Shown here in pieces: positions 55,801-63,227 of a stretch of DNA of 64,000 nucleotides. How positions within the stretch are numbered: the stretch's first letter is position 1; each line of letters starts with the position of its first letter. Source of the stretch: Chryseotalea sanaruensis. GTDB taxonomy: Bacteria > Bacteroidota > Bacteroidia > Cytophagales > Cyclobacteriaceae. The position numbers and the translations under genes were made by a program. Location of the stretch: NCBI RefSeq assembly GCF_003990915.1, contig NZ_BHXQ01000001.1, forward strand, positions 551,402 through 615,401, read 5' to 3'. The notes under the pieces are model-generated. The model was not told the origin of the DNA, did no database searches, and saw only the letters and a program-made list of their open reading frames with translations.

Positions 55801-56202
55801 GCACGCTTTGTAAATGATCTCGTGAAAGCAGGAGGTAATGCGGGGGTAGGATCGCATGGCCAATTGCAAGGTCTTGGTTATCATTGGGAATTGTGGAGTG
55901 TCGCTTCAGGCGGATTAAGTAATCTGAATGCGCTAAAAGTTGCGACTATTCATGGGGCAAAAGCATTAGGCTTGGCTAACGACCTGGGTAGCATTGAGCC
56001 AGGCAAATTAGCTGACTTATTAATTTTAGATAGCAACCCGCTTGAAAATATCCGTAATACAAATACAATTAATAAAGTAATGAAGAACGGACGCTTGTAT
56101 GAAGGCAATACTTTAGATGAAGTATATCCTACACAACGTAAGGCACCTTCATTTGCGAATGAACAAGCTAAGCCAGAAGGCTTACCGGGTGTTCAGAAAT
56201 AG
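52825..56202 (+). CDS. PD40-propeller/amidohydrolase fusion protein
   Basis: 1125 residues from the ATG at 52825. Seen: signal peptide ending ATLAQ; a Lys/Glu/Asp-rich stretch (25-42); a long TolB/PD40 propeller (about 50-640) with MSLDVSPDGKTIAFDFLGDIF and FSPDGTKLLFVSDRSGGENIWW; a highly charged linker (about 650-700); and an amidohydrolase domain with VDTHAHMW (His772, His774, metal ligands) and a C-terminal IEPGKLADLLILDSNPLENI. A secreted or periplasmic hydrolase; relatives are annotated as prolidase- or imidazolonepropionase-like. Substrate not known. A strong terminator follows. Confidence 0.9.
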   Translation: MKRQYLLVLIAVFVAFATLAQDDKKEKSDSTKKEKPKKKKDLPLEVGRTVSIKTTEGTWMSLDVSPDGKTIAFDFLGDIFTMPITGGKPTQFTKGMAFDSHPKFSPDGTKLLFVSDRSGGENIWWFSLDGKDSLQVTKGNTDHYQSAEWTPDGAYIIGSRGTRNLKLWMFHKDGGTGAQIISKPDNLKVVEPAFGADGRYIWYAQRNAAWNYNAQLPQYQLAVYDRDNGETEVKTSRYGSAFTPTLSPDGKWLVYGSRYNDQTGLILHDLRTGDEKWLAYPVQRDEQESIAPLGVLPAMSFTPDSKELVASYGGKFYRIPVAGGAAVNIPFQMETDFLMGPLVDFNYPIKDDKDMVVTQIRTPVVSPDGKQVAFTALNRLYVMDLPNGTPKRVSTSKYTEAQPAWSTDGTQLAWTTWEDNGGHIYKINFKAKGAKPQRLTTVPALYSEPAWTFQGNKIVFLQGSSYNFKEDPDPVTFANQNSIAWISGDGGNINVIGKAKGRSNPHFVRSDDRIYLYSGQKGLVSIRWDGSDEKAHAKITGIMTYGAALGEQHCMLYESATEPQREPSNANVILMAPEGDKAIAHINNDIYVVTIPKTGGEVPKISVADADKASFPATKLTKIGGEFPTWSTNGKLVYYALGNAFFTYSLEEAKAKELELKKKKAEEEKDKKAEGEKKEADKDEKKDEGYKPAELRIKVIVQKDIPSGSILLQNARIISMKGDEVIESGDVLIENARIKQVGAAGSISVGSNVQKMDLRGKTIVPGFVDTHAHMWPAWGIHKNQVWMYAANLAYGVTTTRDPQTATTDVLTYSDMVETGDIIGPRVYSTGPGVGFWSYNLKDYEQTKDILKQYSDYYNTKTIKMYLTGNRQHRQWVVQACKEQGLMPTTEGGLDFKLNVTNLIDGYSGHEHAFPIYPLYSDFAKAVAESKMTYTPTLLVAYGGPWAENFYYATENVNGDSKLNYFTAKSELDQKSRRRPGWFMQEEHVFDDHARFVNDLVKAGGNAGVGSHGQLQGLGYHWELWSVASGGLSNLNALKVATIHGAKALGLANDLGSIEPGKLADLLILDSNPLENIRNTNTINKVMKNGRLYEGNTLDEVYPTQRKAPSFANEQAKPEGLPGVQK

Positions 56203-56222
56203 GTAGTTTGATTTTTATAGTG

Positions 56223-56266
56223 AGAGGTCTTAATTCTTGCGAATTAAGACCTCTTTTGTTTTTTGC
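56223..56266 (+). terminator. Rho-independent terminator of the amidohydrolase gene
   Basis: AGAGGTCTTAATTC, loop TTGC, GAATTAAGACCTCT, then TTTGTTTTTT. Perfect 14-bp stem, 20 bases past the stop. A-rich bases are lacking on the left, so it mainly acts rightward. Confidence 0.88.
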
Positions 56267-56308
56267 AAACTTCTAATGAATTATGCTGATTAACAGAAAC
56301 AATTATTT

Positions 56309-56872
56309 TCACAAATTAGCAAATGATACTTTTATCCTAATCTTTTCCCACGACATAATAAGAGCATTTTGTTTGTTTCCTGTTTCATTTAAATAGTAAG
56401 CGAGCCTCTCCTGATTTTTATTGCTCTTGCCGGCCTTCACTTTTATTCTGATGATATCTTCATTTTGATCATAATCATCAGCCAGGTGTTGATCCCAATT
56501 TTTATTTAAAATAAATACCCACTCCTTTTTACCAGGTATAGTGAACACACCATACTTACCAGCAGGGATACGTTGTGTTCCAATCATGATGTCCTTATCA
56601 AACTGCCAATGAGTAGCACGATGCGCACCTGTAACCCAAACCTCACCATATGGTACCAAGCCACCCCAGATATCACGTCCGCGAACAGCAGGCGCATAAT
56701 AGTAGATCATGTGGTGAGAATCGCCTAACTGTGCATGAACTTCCTTTGGAATACTTTTTTTAGTAGTATCTATTGGTGCTTTTGCCTCAATTCCAGATTC
56801 GTGAACATGTTGAGCAACAACAATATGCATGGTAATCAATAGCGATAAAAGCGTAATTAAAGATCTTTTCAT
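56309..56872 (-). CDS. DUF2911 domain protein (short)
   Basis: 187 residues. Seen: signal peptide ending VVAQ; a His-rich start HVHESG; then DUF2911 hallmarks: YYAPAVRGRDIWGGLVPYGEVWVTGAHRATHWQF and PAGKYGVFTIPGKKEWVFILNKNW. The function of the domain is unknown. It resembles the N-terminal part of the protein at 31.8-32.6 kb but lacks the helical C-terminus. It converges on the amidohydrolase gene. Confidence 0.85.
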   Translation of the reverse strand: MKRSLITLLSLLITMHIVVAQHVHESGIEAKAPIDTTKKSIPKEVHAQLGDSHHMIYYYAPAVRGRDIWGGLVPYGEVWVTGAHRATHWQFDKDIMIGTQRIPAGKYGVFTIPGKKEWVFILNKNWDQHLADDYDQNEDIIRIKVKAGKSNKNQERLAYYLNETGNKQNALIMSWEKIRIKVSFANL

Positions 56873-57018
56873 AAAGCTTCAATGTTTGGATATAAAGTAT
56901 AATCTGTTTCCAACTTAAGTAAGGTACAATTAATGTGCAAGAATGTGAAATTTCTTACATCTGTCCAATAATAATGCTGATATGAACCTAAATAAAGCAT
57001 AACTAAAATTAATGGTCT

Positions 57019-57026
57019 TACATTTG
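57019..57026 (+). promoter_or_regulatory. Possible -7 element (TACATTTG) for the PorE-like gene
   Basis: TACATTTG matches TAnnTTTG, 27 bases before the ATG at 57054. No TTG upstream at the right distance. Confidence 0.35.
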
Positions 57027-57053
57027 CATACATTTCATTTTCATTGCTAAAGT

Positions 57054-59048
57054 ATGCGACTGTATTTTTTGTTCTTAATCGTTTTATTACAGATTACGCA
57101 CAACCTTGATGCGCAATCTGTAAAAGAATTAATAGGTACTGCCGATCAGTTATATGGCAAGAAAAATTACAGTGCTGCCCTTATTACTTATCTCAAAGCA
57201 TACGAGGTTAACCCTGATGATGCTTCGCTAAATTTTAAAATAGGCTTAACTTATTTGTATTCTGATACTAAATCAAAAGCCGCTCTGTACATTGATAAAG
57301 CCTATAGACTCAATCCGGGCGTGCATCAGGATATTGATTATCATTTAGGAGTAGCTTTTCGAAACACAAATGAGTTTAAAAAAGCAATAAGACATTTTGA
57401 TGATTTCAAGCGAAAGAATAAAAAGCTTGCCTCCATAGCAGACGAAAAGATTGCTGAGTGTATGATGGCCGACTCTTTGGCACAGAACGAGTTGAATGTT
57501 GTGATTGAGAATGTAGGAGATATCATTAATACTAAATTTAGTGAGTATTCACCAATAGTATCTGCCGATGGCAATACAATGATTTTTACCTCAAACCGAT
57601 CCGATAACGAAGCGAGGGTAAGAGCAGGAATGAATTTTGAAGATATCTACATTACAACAAGATCTGGAAATAGCTGGTCCACACCCAAAAAAATAAGCGA
57701 GAATATTAATACTGACAAGTACAATGAGGCAGCCGCTTCTTTATCGCCCGATGGGAAGACGCTCTTTTTATACAGTGAAGAGGGTGCAGGTGATATCCAT
57801 GTTTCTAAACTGGTAGGAGACACTTGGTCTAAGCCCGTGCCACTCAATAGGAATATAAACACGGGTATGTTTTGGGAAACCAGCGCAACATTATCGCATG
57901 ATGGACAGAAACTTTATTTTACTAGTAATAGAGACGGTGGATATGGTGAGTTAGATATTTATGTGAGTTTGCTTGATGGAAAGGGAGAGTGGGGCAAAGC
58001 TGTAAATGTCGGTCCAACTATTAATACAAGTGAAGATGAAGATTCACCTTTTATCCATACTGATGGTGTAACACTTTATTTCTCATCTAATGGCCACAGA
58101 AAGTTGGGTAACAGTGATATATTTTTCAGTGAGCTACGTGGAAATAAATGGACCAAACCAGAAAACATAGGTTACCCAATAAATTCGTGGGAGTATGACG
58201 GATTCTTCTCTATCTCGACCGATAAAAAGAAAGCTTATTATTCAACTGTAAGAGAGGGTGGTAAGGGTGAAACTGACATCTACTCTATTACCTTTTTAGA
58301 ACCCAAGTACAAACCAAAGCCTACACCAGTTGTTGTGGTAGCCGCTCCTCCGGTTAGAAAGAATGACGATTTTGTGGCGGCATTTATTCAAGAGCAAAAA
58401 AATAAAAAAGTAGTAACTATTCTTAAGGGAAAGGTTATAGACGAATTGACCGCAGACCCACTTAGCGCCACCATTAGCTTGGTGGATAACCAAACCAATA
58501 CGGTTGTCGCTAAGATAAGTACAGAGGAAGGTAGTGGGGATTTTGAATTGATTATTCCTCATGGGGGAAACTATGGTGTAACTACAGAGAAGGCAGGTTA
58601 TTTATTTAACTCCATTAATTTTAGTTTGCCGGCCTTTGCCGAATACCAGGAAATTGATACGCACATCATTATGGTAAAAGCAGAGATTGGTTCAAAAGTA
58701 GTATTGAAGAATATCTTTTTTGATCCGCGCAAGACTGAACTTAAAACTGAATCAGTTGCCGAAGTTGAAAAAATTAAGGAGCTATTAATGGGTAATCCCG
58801 TATTGCGAGTACAGATTAACGGACATACCGATAATTCAGAGTTAAGTACTAGCGGTAATGCATCAAGTTATAAGGAACTATCTCTGAAGCGCGCTAGTGC
58901 TGTAATTACATACTTGACAAGTCAGGGAGTTGAGCATAGCCGATTAAGCGCTAAAGGGTTTGGTTTGGAGCGCCCCATTGTATCTAACGATGATGAAGAA
59001 AGCGGGCGTGAGATCAACAGAAGAACGGAGATAGAGATTATTCAGTAG
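57054..59048 (+). CDS. TPR-PD40-OmpA envelope protein (PorE-like architecture)
   Basis: 664 residues. Seen in order: signal peptide ending LDAQ; TPR repeats (about 22-130) with YSAALITYLKAYEVNPDDASLNFKIGLTYLY; PD40 propeller (about 150-410) with YSPIVSADGNTMIFTSNRSD and DSPFIHTDGVTLYFSSNGHR; a carboxypeptidase-regulatory-like domain (about 455-540); and an OmpA domain with NGHTDNSE and SAKGFGLERPIVSNDDEESGREINRRTE. This is the order described for PorE of the type IX secretion system, which anchors the trans-envelope complex to peptidoglycan. Several paralogues exist in Bacteroidota, so the exact role is uncertain. Confidence 0.85.
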   Translation: MRLYFLFLIVLLQITHNLDAQSVKELIGTADQLYGKKNYSAALITYLKAYEVNPDDASLNFKIGLTYLYSDTKSKAALYIDKAYRLNPGVHQDIDYHLGVAFRNTNEFKKAIRHFDDFKRKNKKLASIADEKIAECMMADSLAQNELNVVIENVGDIINTKFSEYSPIVSADGNTMIFTSNRSDNEARVRAGMNFEDIYITTRSGNSWSTPKKISENINTDKYNEAAASLSPDGKTLFLYSEEGAGDIHVSKLVGDTWSKPVPLNRNINTGMFWETSATLSHDGQKLYFTSNRDGGYGELDIYVSLLDGKGEWGKAVNVGPTINTSEDEDSPFIHTDGVTLYFSSNGHRKLGNSDIFFSELRGNKWTKPENIGYPINSWEYDGFFSISTDKKKAYYSTVREGGKGETDIYSITFLEPKYKPKPTPVVVVAAPPVRKNDDFVAAFIQEQKNKKVVTILKGKVIDELTADPLSATISLVDNQTNTVVAKISTEEGSGDFELIIPHGGNYGVTTEKAGYLFNSINFSLPAFAEYQEIDTHIIMVKAEIGSKVVLKNIFFDPRKTELKTESVAEVEKIKELLMGNPVLRVQINGHTDNSELSTSGNASSYKELSLKRASAVITYLTSQGVEHSRLSAKGFGLERPIVSNDDEESGREINRRTEIEIIQ

Positions 59049-59125
59049 TGGATCAATGCATTAATTATCTATTTTTATTATAAAGCTGGGCTCAAGATAA
59101 AGCATGCATTTCTTTTAAAAACCAA

Positions 59126-60394
59126 TTATCCCTTACTGAAAAGAATAGTAAATCTATGTTTACTATCCAGGTAAGTATAGGTGATAGCATAAGAAAGTTC
59201 TTGGCAGATTTGCTTAACCAGCGCCAGACCTAATCCTGTACCGAAGGTTGACTGATCTTCCTTGCTGAATCGATTAAATAGAGATGAAGCGTTTTTAAAT
59301 GCCTGCCCATCATTTTCAATATAAAACTGCTCTTGCGTGATACTTACATTAATCTTGCTGTGGTGCGGAGCATAACGCAATGCATTGGTTAGTAAATTGG
59401 AAACCAGAATTTCGATAAGTACCTTGTTGGCATGCAAGATCACTCGGTCGTGCTGAAGAAAGTGAACGCTTAGGTTGTGCTGCTCCATAACCTCTTTCAG
59501 CTGGTTAATTAAACCATCAACAACGTTTGTGAAATCAATGTTTTCTCTTTCACCAAATTGTTGATTATCTATTTTAGCTAAAAGGAGTAAACTTCTGTTT
59601 AGCTTAGAAATTCTCTGAGAGCTGTTCTGAATAGAACTAATGAGTTCAGCCTGATATTCCGTCAGTTCTGTCTGCATAAGCAAATCAATTTTACTATTCA
59701 GTACAGCCAGTGGGGTCTGAATTTCATGAGAGGCATTTTCTGTAAACTCCTTTTGTGATAAATAGGTGTTTTTGTTTTTCTCGATAAGTTGATCAATTGC
59801 CTGGCTTAAATCACGAAACTCATGAGTCGAAGATTTTGGCAGATTAATGAAGTTGTCCTTGTCAATTCTGTAATTTTTTAACTGATCAACAATTCTATAA
59901 AACGGACTCCAGACCGTACTCGATAACTGACGGTTAATGATAACAAGTGTAGTAAACAGCAACGTTAGCAGAATACATTGAATGAGTACTATAGCCATAA
60001 CCAGGTCTTTACTGCTTACCATGGATTCACTTATTTTAAGCTCATACACAGCTCCGTGTAATCGCACGGCAGTTCTGAAAGTTCGATAAGGATGGAATTC
60101 TAAGGCAATAGAGTCAAATACTTTCTCTGTATAAAGACTATCGTTGATGATGTTACCATGAGGCACAAGTGTAAGATTAAATTCTTTATTAAGCTGTTCG
60201 TGCTGGCGGAGTTCATATTCTGTATGAATGAAAGGTGCAGCATTAACAAAATCACGTTTATGTTCTTGAAGCATCTCATCCATTTGTTTTATAACAAGAC
60301 TATATATAGCCCAATAAAATAATGGTGTGGAGATAATAAATAGTAAGGCTGAGACCAAAGCGTAGTTCCGAATGGTACGAACCAATAATTTCAT
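59126..60394 (-). CDS. Sensor histidine kinase, OmpR-type partner
   Basis: 422 residues. Seen: two membrane helices (about 9-33 and 131-152) around a periplasmic loop with YTEKVFDSIALEFHPYRTFRTAVRL; a short linker with no clear HAMP; H-box FTENASHEIQTPLAVLNSKIDLLM; ATPase domain with SNLLTNALRYAPHHSKI and GTGLGLALVKQI. The G1 aspartate (DxGxG) block is shortened to ENDGQAFKNA. Its start overlaps the response-regulator stop by four bases. It presumably phosphorylates that regulator. Confidence 0.92.
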   Translation of the reverse strand: MKLLVRTIRNYALVSALLFIISTPLFYWAIYSLVIKQMDEMLQEHKRDFVNAAPFIHTEYELRQHEQLNKEFNLTLVPHGNIINDSLYTEKVFDSIALEFHPYRTFRTAVRLHGAVYELKISESMVSSKDLVMAIVLIQCILLTLLFTTLVIINRQLSSTVWSPFYRIVDQLKNYRIDKDNFINLPKSSTHEFRDLSQAIDQLIEKNKNTYLSQKEFTENASHEIQTPLAVLNSKIDLLMQTELTEYQAELISSIQNSSQRISKLNRSLLLLAKIDNQQFGERENIDFTNVVDGLINQLKEVMEQHNLSVHFLQHDRVILHANKVLIEILVSNLLTNALRYAPHHSKINVSITQEQFYIENDGQAFKNASSLFNRFSKEDQSTFGTGLGLALVKQICQELSYAITYTYLDSKHRFTILFSKG

Positions 60395-61065
60395 GCTTCA
60401 AGTTTATAACCTAGCCCATAAACCGTTTTAATATAATCCTTACAATCGGCATCGCTCAGTTTTTTCTTCAGGTTTTTCATATGTGCATAAATAAAATCGA
60501 AGTTATCAAAAATTTCAGCATCATCGCCAGACAGGTGTTCGGCAATCGCATTTTTGGACACTACACGGTTTTTATTGGATATTAAAAAAAGCAATAAGTC
60601 GTATTCTTTACGAGTCAGCTCAAACGGCTTATCATGAATCTTTACAGTTTTACCCAGGAGGTCAATATTTATCTCATTGAAAGAAAATTTAGTTTTACCA
60701 TCAAAATGCTTACGCCTGATAATAGCCGAAATGCGAGCACCAAGTTCTGAAAGGTGAAAAGGTTTAGGTAGATAATCATCTGCACCCAGGTTAAGTCCTT
60801 TAATGCGGTCGTCAACGGAGTTCCTGGCAGATATGATAATGACACCGTCCAGTTTGTTATGTTGTTTCAAACTTTCAAGAATTTTAAGGCCATTGCCATC
60901 AGGCAATGTGATGTCCAAGAGAATGCAATCGTATTCAAAGCACTGTACTTTCTCTAGAGCATCTCTTACATTATATGCTAGCTCACAGATATAACTTTCC
61001 TGACGCAGGTATTGCGCTATGCTGTTAGAGAGTTCTTTTTCATCTTCAACGATGAGGACTTTCAT
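60391..61065 (-). CDS. OmpR-family response regulator
   Basis: 224 residues from the ATG at 61065 (MKVLIVEDEKEL); the frame extends 27 residues upstream into sequence that does not resemble a receiver. Seen: EDE acidic cluster, LLDITLPDGNGLKIL with the phospho-accepting Asp, IISARNSVDDR and PKPFHLSEL with the conserved Lys, then a winged helix ending TVYGLGYKLE. It controls target genes by phosphorylation. The spacing to the LtaS-like stop is 16 bases, so the two are probably cotranscribed. Confidence 0.94.
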   Translation of the reverse strand: MKVLIVEDEKELSNSIAQYLRQESYICELAYNVRDALEKVQCFEYDCILLDITLPDGNGLKILESLKQHNKLDGVIIISARNSVDDRIKGLNLGADDYLPKPFHLSELGARISAIIRRKHFDGKTKFSFNEINIDLLGKTVKIHDKPFELTRKEYDLLLFLISNKNRVVSKNAIAEHLSGDDAEIFDNFDFIYAHMKNLKKKLSDADCKDYIKTVYGLGYKLEA

Positions 61066-61081
61066 ATTTTGTTTTAGCTCG

Positions 61082-62995
61082 CTATAATTTAAGCTTATTG
61101 TTTTTATACAGATAACCAGCTGCTTCATACCAGCTGATACCTTCACGTGTTATCTTATACCTTTTAGCCTTATCAGGAACACCCTTTCCGGTGATTTTAT
61201 TATTGGCAACAGGATACACCAGGGCTACATGTTGTGGAGATAAAATAAGAAGCGAGTCCTGTTTCATATAACCCAGTCGTTGGTACGTGCTGATAAAAGC
61301 CCGTTCCACACCACGCTTCAAATGTAGCAGATCGTACCCCATAAATTTACTTTTATAGGAAAAATTAAGAAGTCCAAGTAAGGTAGGGGCGATATCTATT
61401 TGACTCATCAAACGTGTTTCAACAGCAGGTTTAATAAAAGCCGGAGCATAAATCAATAGGGGTATTCTGTATTTTTCAATGGGCAGTTCTTCTTTCCCTG
61501 CACTTGATGCACAATGATCTGCTGTGATAACAAAAACAGTATTGTTGAACCATTCTTTCTTACTGGCATTTCGTATAAATTCACCGATAGCGTAATCGGT
61601 ATACTTAACGGCTCCAATTCTGCTGGTGTGTGAGGGTATATCAATTCTTCCTTCAGGATAAGTATAGGGTCTATGGTTAGATGTTGTCATAATGTGTGCA
61701 AAGACACGTTTCTGATTGGCAGCACGCTGATCAATTTCCCGTATCGCAAGTGTGAATAAATTTTCATCGGCCACACCCCAGATGTTTTCATAGTCAATCT
61801 CTTCGCTTTCAAGTGCAGTTCGGTCTATTACCTGATAACCATTATGACTGAAGAAGTAATTCATATTATCGAAGTAACCATAGCCACCATAAATGTAAAG
61901 GCTCTCATAACCCTTACTGTTAAATACACTTGATAAAGTGAAAAGATTTTCATTGTTAGGTCTGCGAACTATGGATTGTCCGGGGGTTGGGGGAATGGAC
62001 AGGGATAAAGCTTCTAGGCCCCTCACTGTTCTGGTTCCTGTAGCATATACGTTGGTGAACAGGTAGCTGTGCTCCGCAAGGGAATCTAAAAATGGAGTAA
62101 CGCCTTTACGAATGCCTTCGTAAGCCAGAAATTCCGCGCTCAGGCTTTCTACACTGATCAGGATTACATTGAGTTTTTGTTCTGGTTTATGCTCAGTTAC
62201 GCTAAATTCCAAATTCTTGATTGGCTTATCCTGCTGGAGTGATTTTTGTTCATAAATTGAATGTAATGCATATTGTATAGGAAGGGTGGGGTAAAACTGC
62301 TCGTAGTTTAGTTCATTGTTTCGATAAGCTGAGAATAATTCATACATACCATTGCCCGCCAGTTCATTGACGAACTGATTTTCATTTTCCTGGTGGAAGG
62401 TGTTGTTAATAAATAAGTAATTTAGGACAGCAATAGTGAACAGTGTAATGCCTAACTGAGTTCTTTGTTTGAAATTTAAATGCCGATAGGTTTTAAGATT
62501 AATCTTTCTGAAGCCTATGTAAGTAAGTATGATGCTAAGAAGAAGCAGCAAAGCGATGATCCATCCTATTGGATAGGACTGCCGGATGTTTCCGATAACT
62601 TCGGTGGTATAAATCAGATAATCCACTGCAATAAAGTTGAAACGAGTTGAGAACTCATCCCAAAAGAGCACCTCTCCAATGGCATTAAAGACCAAAATTG
62701 AAACTGCAATAAAATTAAGTACTAATAATAAAACGTAGTGCCCTTTTCTTCCTGTAAATCGGAAGGGAGTCAGCCATATAATAAACATAAAGGGCAAAAC
62801 AAACAGAGAAGCATTGGCCAGATCATAGAACAGGCCATAACCAATAGTGTGAAGAAAATTGTTTACATGAAGGCTTGCTTCCTTATAGCTGAGGCTCCAC
62901 AAAAGAAGTCTCGTTAGTGTTGATAAGAGAACAAGTGAAAGAAAAATATTTGTTAAAAATTTGCTTTCAATTGTCAATTGAGGATGGCTTTTCAT
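61082..62995 (-). CDS. LTA-synthase-like phosphoglycerol/phosphoethanolamine transferase
   Basis: 637 residues from the ATG at 62995; a TTG at 63004 adds three residues. Seen: five membrane helices (about 15-200), then an alkaline-phosphatase-superfamily domain: LNVILISVESLSAEFLAYEG with the metal-binding Glu283, YATGTRTVRGLEALSLSIPP with likely nucleophile Thr323, and VFVITADHCASSAG, the second metal site. This is the LtaS/OpgB family, which transfers polar head groups from phospholipids to envelope glycans. Gram-negative members rarely make lipoteichoic acid; the acceptor here is not known. It sits in an operon with a two-component pair. Confidence 0.88.
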   Translation of the reverse strand: MKSHPQLTIESKFLTNIFLSLVLLSTLTRLLLWSLSYKEASLHVNNFLHTIGYGLFYDLANASLFVLPFMFIIWLTPFRFTGRKGHYVLLLVLNFIAVSILVFNAIGEVLFWDEFSTRFNFIAVDYLIYTTEVIGNIRQSYPIGWIIALLLLLSIILTYIGFRKINLKTYRHLNFKQRTQLGITLFTIAVLNYLFINNTFHQENENQFVNELAGNGMYELFSAYRNNELNYEQFYPTLPIQYALHSIYEQKSLQQDKPIKNLEFSVTEHKPEQKLNVILISVESLSAEFLAYEGIRKGVTPFLDSLAEHSYLFTNVYATGTRTVRGLEALSLSIPPTPGQSIVRRPNNENLFTLSSVFNSKGYESLYIYGGYGYFDNMNYFFSHNGYQVIDRTALESEEIDYENIWGVADENLFTLAIREIDQRAANQKRVFAHIMTTSNHRPYTYPEGRIDIPSHTSRIGAVKYTDYAIGEFIRNASKKEWFNNTVFVITADHCASSAGKEELPIEKYRIPLLIYAPAFIKPAVETRLMSQIDIAPTLLGLLNFSYKSKFMGYDLLHLKRGVERAFISTYQRLGYMKQDSLLILSPQHVALVYPVANNKITGKGVPDKAKRYKITREGISWYEAAGYLYKNNKLKL

Positions 62996-63012
62996 ATGAT
63001 ACAATAGTCATG

Positions 63013-63225
63013 TTAATTACATCCGCAGCCCCCTCCGTTTTTTCCACCATTTGCACCTGATGCGCCTTCGCGGTAGAGTTGAAAATTGGACTCAAATTTT
63101 TGGACTTTACGTGCAGCCAGTTCCATTTCAGAATCATTCAGCCTCATTTTTTGATACTCTTTTACACTACTGCAGGCACTGAGACTTAAAGCAACAAGCA
63201 GGAGAGGGGTTGCTATTTTTTTCAT
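63013..63225 (-). CDS. DUF4266 small lipoprotein
   Basis: 70 residues. Seen: lipobox LSAC (Cys18), then YQKMRLNDSEMELAARKVQKFE and a C-terminal GGKNGGGCGCN. The family is small and is usually next to an ApbE gene and a DUF3570 outer-membrane protein gene. The ending GCGCN is the family hallmark; the two Cys could bind metal or be modified. It is two bases after the ApbE stop and 18 bases before the LtaS-like start codon. Function unknown. Confidence 0.85.
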   Translation of the reverse strand: MKKIATPLLLVALSLSACSSVKEYQKMRLNDSEMELAARKVQKFESNFQLYREGASGANGGKNGGGCGCN

Positions 63226-63227
63226 AA

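Noticed and set aside
61066..61146. 27-residue N-terminal extension of the response regulator
   Set aside because: Receiver domains begin at the MKVLIVEDE strand; the extension overlaps the LtaS-like gene.
63013..63225. DUF4266 protein as the ApbE flavinylation target
   Set aside because: No D-x-x-(S/T)-x-(A/S)-T-like motif is visible; only EGASGANGG, which does not fit.
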